Notes under the pieces: model-generated
Told to the model about the DNA's origin: nothing
What the model saw: only the letters and a program-made list of their open reading frames with translations
Database searches by the model: none
Part shown: positions 5,733 to 6,399 of the stretch, piece after piece
Layout of the letters: each line of letters begins with the position of its first letter
Numbering within the stretch: position 1 is the stretch's first letter
Source: Syntrophales bacterium
GTDB lineage: Bacteria; Desulfobacterota; Syntrophia; Syntrophales; UBA2192
DNA length: 6,399 nucleotides
NCBI GenBank assembly: GCA_025454095.1
Contig: JALOPC010000090.1
Span: forward strand, 1-6,399
Direction of reading: 5' to 3'
Made by a program: the position numbers and the translations under genes

Positions 5733-6149
5733 ATGGGCAAGAGCTACGAATACCGGACGACGGTGACGATCGGGGACACGAACCTGCTGCAGCACATGTA
5801 CTTCGTGCATTTCTTCACGCTTCAGGGGATCACGCGGGACCTGTGGGTGAAGGAGTGCGTGCCGGGCGGGCTCGAGTCCATCCGGGACGGCCTCGTCCTG
5901 ATCACGAAGAACGCGATGTGCGAGTACAAGAAAGACTTCTACCTCTACGACCGGGTGCTCGTGCAGATGCAGATCCAGAACCTGCGGGGGGCCAGCACGG
6001 AGCTCGTCTTCCGGTTCTACAACGAGGCGACGATGGAACTGCACGCCGAGGGCACCAACGAGATCGTGTTCGCCAACAGCAGCCACCGGATCTGCCGGAT
6101 CCCGCCGAACTTCCGGAACGCGGGGATCGAGTATTCCGCCGACGCGTGA
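5733..6149 (+). CDS. Hotdog-fold acyl-CoA thioesterase, enediyne-PKS thioesterase-like
   Basis: Predicted to hydrolyse acyl-CoA or acyl-carrier-protein thioesters in the cytoplasm. The 138-aa length is typical of a single hotdog domain. The N-terminal segment TIGDTNLLQHMYFVHFF (12-28) followed by QGITRDLW (31-38) resembles the CalE7/DynE7 thioesterases of enediyne polyketide synthases ('T-N-L-x-x-x-x-Y-F...Q-G-x-x-R'), in which an Asn and an Arg replace the usual catalytic acid; here they would be Asn17 and Arg35. Ordinary YbgC/4-hydroxybenzoyl-CoA thioesterases carry an Asp/Glu in this region. No polyketide synthase is visible nearby, so a general acyl-CoA role is as likely as a polyketide one. 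ATG 5733 has AAGGGG 5 nt upstream. The gene is divergent from fusA. A spacer of 96 nt separates it from the next plus-strand gene. Confidence 0.82.
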   Translation: MGKSYEYRTTVTIGDTNLLQHMYFVHFFTLQGITRDLWVKECVPGGLESIRDGLVLITKNAMCEYKKDFYLYDRVLVQMQIQNLRGASTELVFRFYNEATMELHAEGTNEIVFANSSHRICRIPPNFRNAGIEYSADA

Positions 6150-6213
6150 CGGTCCGGGGCAGGCGCGTCGTCCCGGCGGGCGAAGAGCCCCATCGCTGGC
6201 CCGATCGTGCGCT

Positions 6214-6229
6214 GCCCCGCATGCGGGGC
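6214..6229. repeat. Perfect 16-bp palindrome between the last two genes
   Basis: GCCCCGCATGCGGGGC is a perfect palindrome that can form a 6-bp GC-only stem with a 4-nt CATG loop. It lies 65 nt after the thioesterase stop and just before the ribosome site of the following gene. No T run follows on either strand, so it is a poor intrinsic terminator; it could be an operator site, a factor-dependent termination aid or a chance GC palindrome. Confidence 0.45.
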
Positions 6230-6245
6230 TTCACAGGGGGAGGGC

Positions 6246-6399
6246 ATGAAACCGAACCGGACAGCCGCCGCGCTTGCCGCCCTCGCTGTTCTCGCCTTCT
6301 TCGCGGCCGCTCGCGGCGACGAGGTCAAACCCCGCGGGCAGGACAGCAGCACCTTTTCCTGGGACGGCCTGCAGGTCGCCCTGGGCGTCTCCCCCGATG
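6246..6399 (+). CDS. Exported protein, 5' part only (cut by window edge)
   Basis: Only the first 51 codons are present. They begin with a classical Sec signal peptide: basic start MKPNR (1-5), a hydrophobic core TAAALAALAVLAFFAAA (6-22), and a probable signal peptidase I site near AAARG-D (about 20-25). The mature start is DEVKPRGQDSSTFSWDGLQVALGVSPD, hydrophilic and of no family that I recognise. There is no lipobox cysteine after the core, so a soluble periplasmic or secreted protein is expected rather than a lipoprotein. GGGGGAGG (6236-6243) is a strong ribosome-site sequence, though close to the ATG. Function cannot be assigned from this fragment. Confidence 0.75.
   Translation, partial: MKPNRTAAALAALAVLAFFAAARGDEVKPRGQDSSTFSWDGLQVALGVSPD

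Noticed and set aside
6214..6229. The palindrome as an intrinsic terminator of the thioesterase gene
   Set aside because: No T run follows on the plus strand (TTCACAGGGGG), so it was listed only as a palindrome.
1..6399. CRISPR arrays, tRNA or rRNA genes, insertion sequences, toxin-antitoxin pairs
   Set aside because: No regularly spaced direct repeats, no cloverleaf sequence with a TTC-arm, and no transposase or toxin motif were seen on either strand.

Overview
The window is GC-rich, single-copy chromosomal DNA of a kind that fits a deltaproteobacterium (Desulfobacterota). Three things point there, none of them decisive. The elongation factor G is of the spirochaete/planctomycete/deltaproteobacterial type that is related to mitochondrial EF-G1. 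A GTCATTGCGAGGAGC...CTCGCAATGAC palindromic repeat of a kind I associate with such genomes sits between genes. CCCCCTTT...AAAGGGGG hairpin repeats lie next to it. There is no rRNA, tRNA, CRISPR array, transposase or phage gene.

Layout. (1) Bases 123-1606, plus strand: a leucine-carboxyl-methyltransferase-like SAM-dependent methyltransferase and a short PlsC/LPLAT-type acyltransferase, 23 nt apart and probably co-transcribed. They end at a bidirectional terminator hairpin (1622-1652). (2) Bases 1676-3003, minus strand: a SLOG/YpsA-like Rossmannoid protein of unknown function lies downstream of a compact RecA-fold P-loop ATPase. The pair looks like a small two-gene unit with no assigned role. 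(3) Bases 3004-3272: a repeat-rich spacer with a REP-like palindrome, two further hairpins and a possible fusA terminator. (4) Bases 3273-5360, minus strand: a complete, stand-alone EF-G gene. Upstream is an AT-rich island with a near-consensus sigma70 promoter (TTGACA, 17 bp, TATTAT). Its leader of about 140 nt contains an intrinsic-terminator-like hairpin followed by TTTTCTTTT, only about 40 nt before the start codon. (5) Bases 5733-6149, plus strand: a hotdog-fold acyl-CoA thioesterase with the signature of the enediyne-PKS type (CalE7/DynE7-like), transcribed divergently from fusA. (6) Base 6246 to the window edge, plus strand: the first 51 codons of an exported protein with a signal peptide.

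The acyltransferase and the thioesterase concern acyl chains or lipids, but they are far apart and nothing shows that they share a pathway. The two observations most worth following are the terminator-like structure in the fusA leader (a candidate attenuator) and the ATPase + SLOG gene pair.
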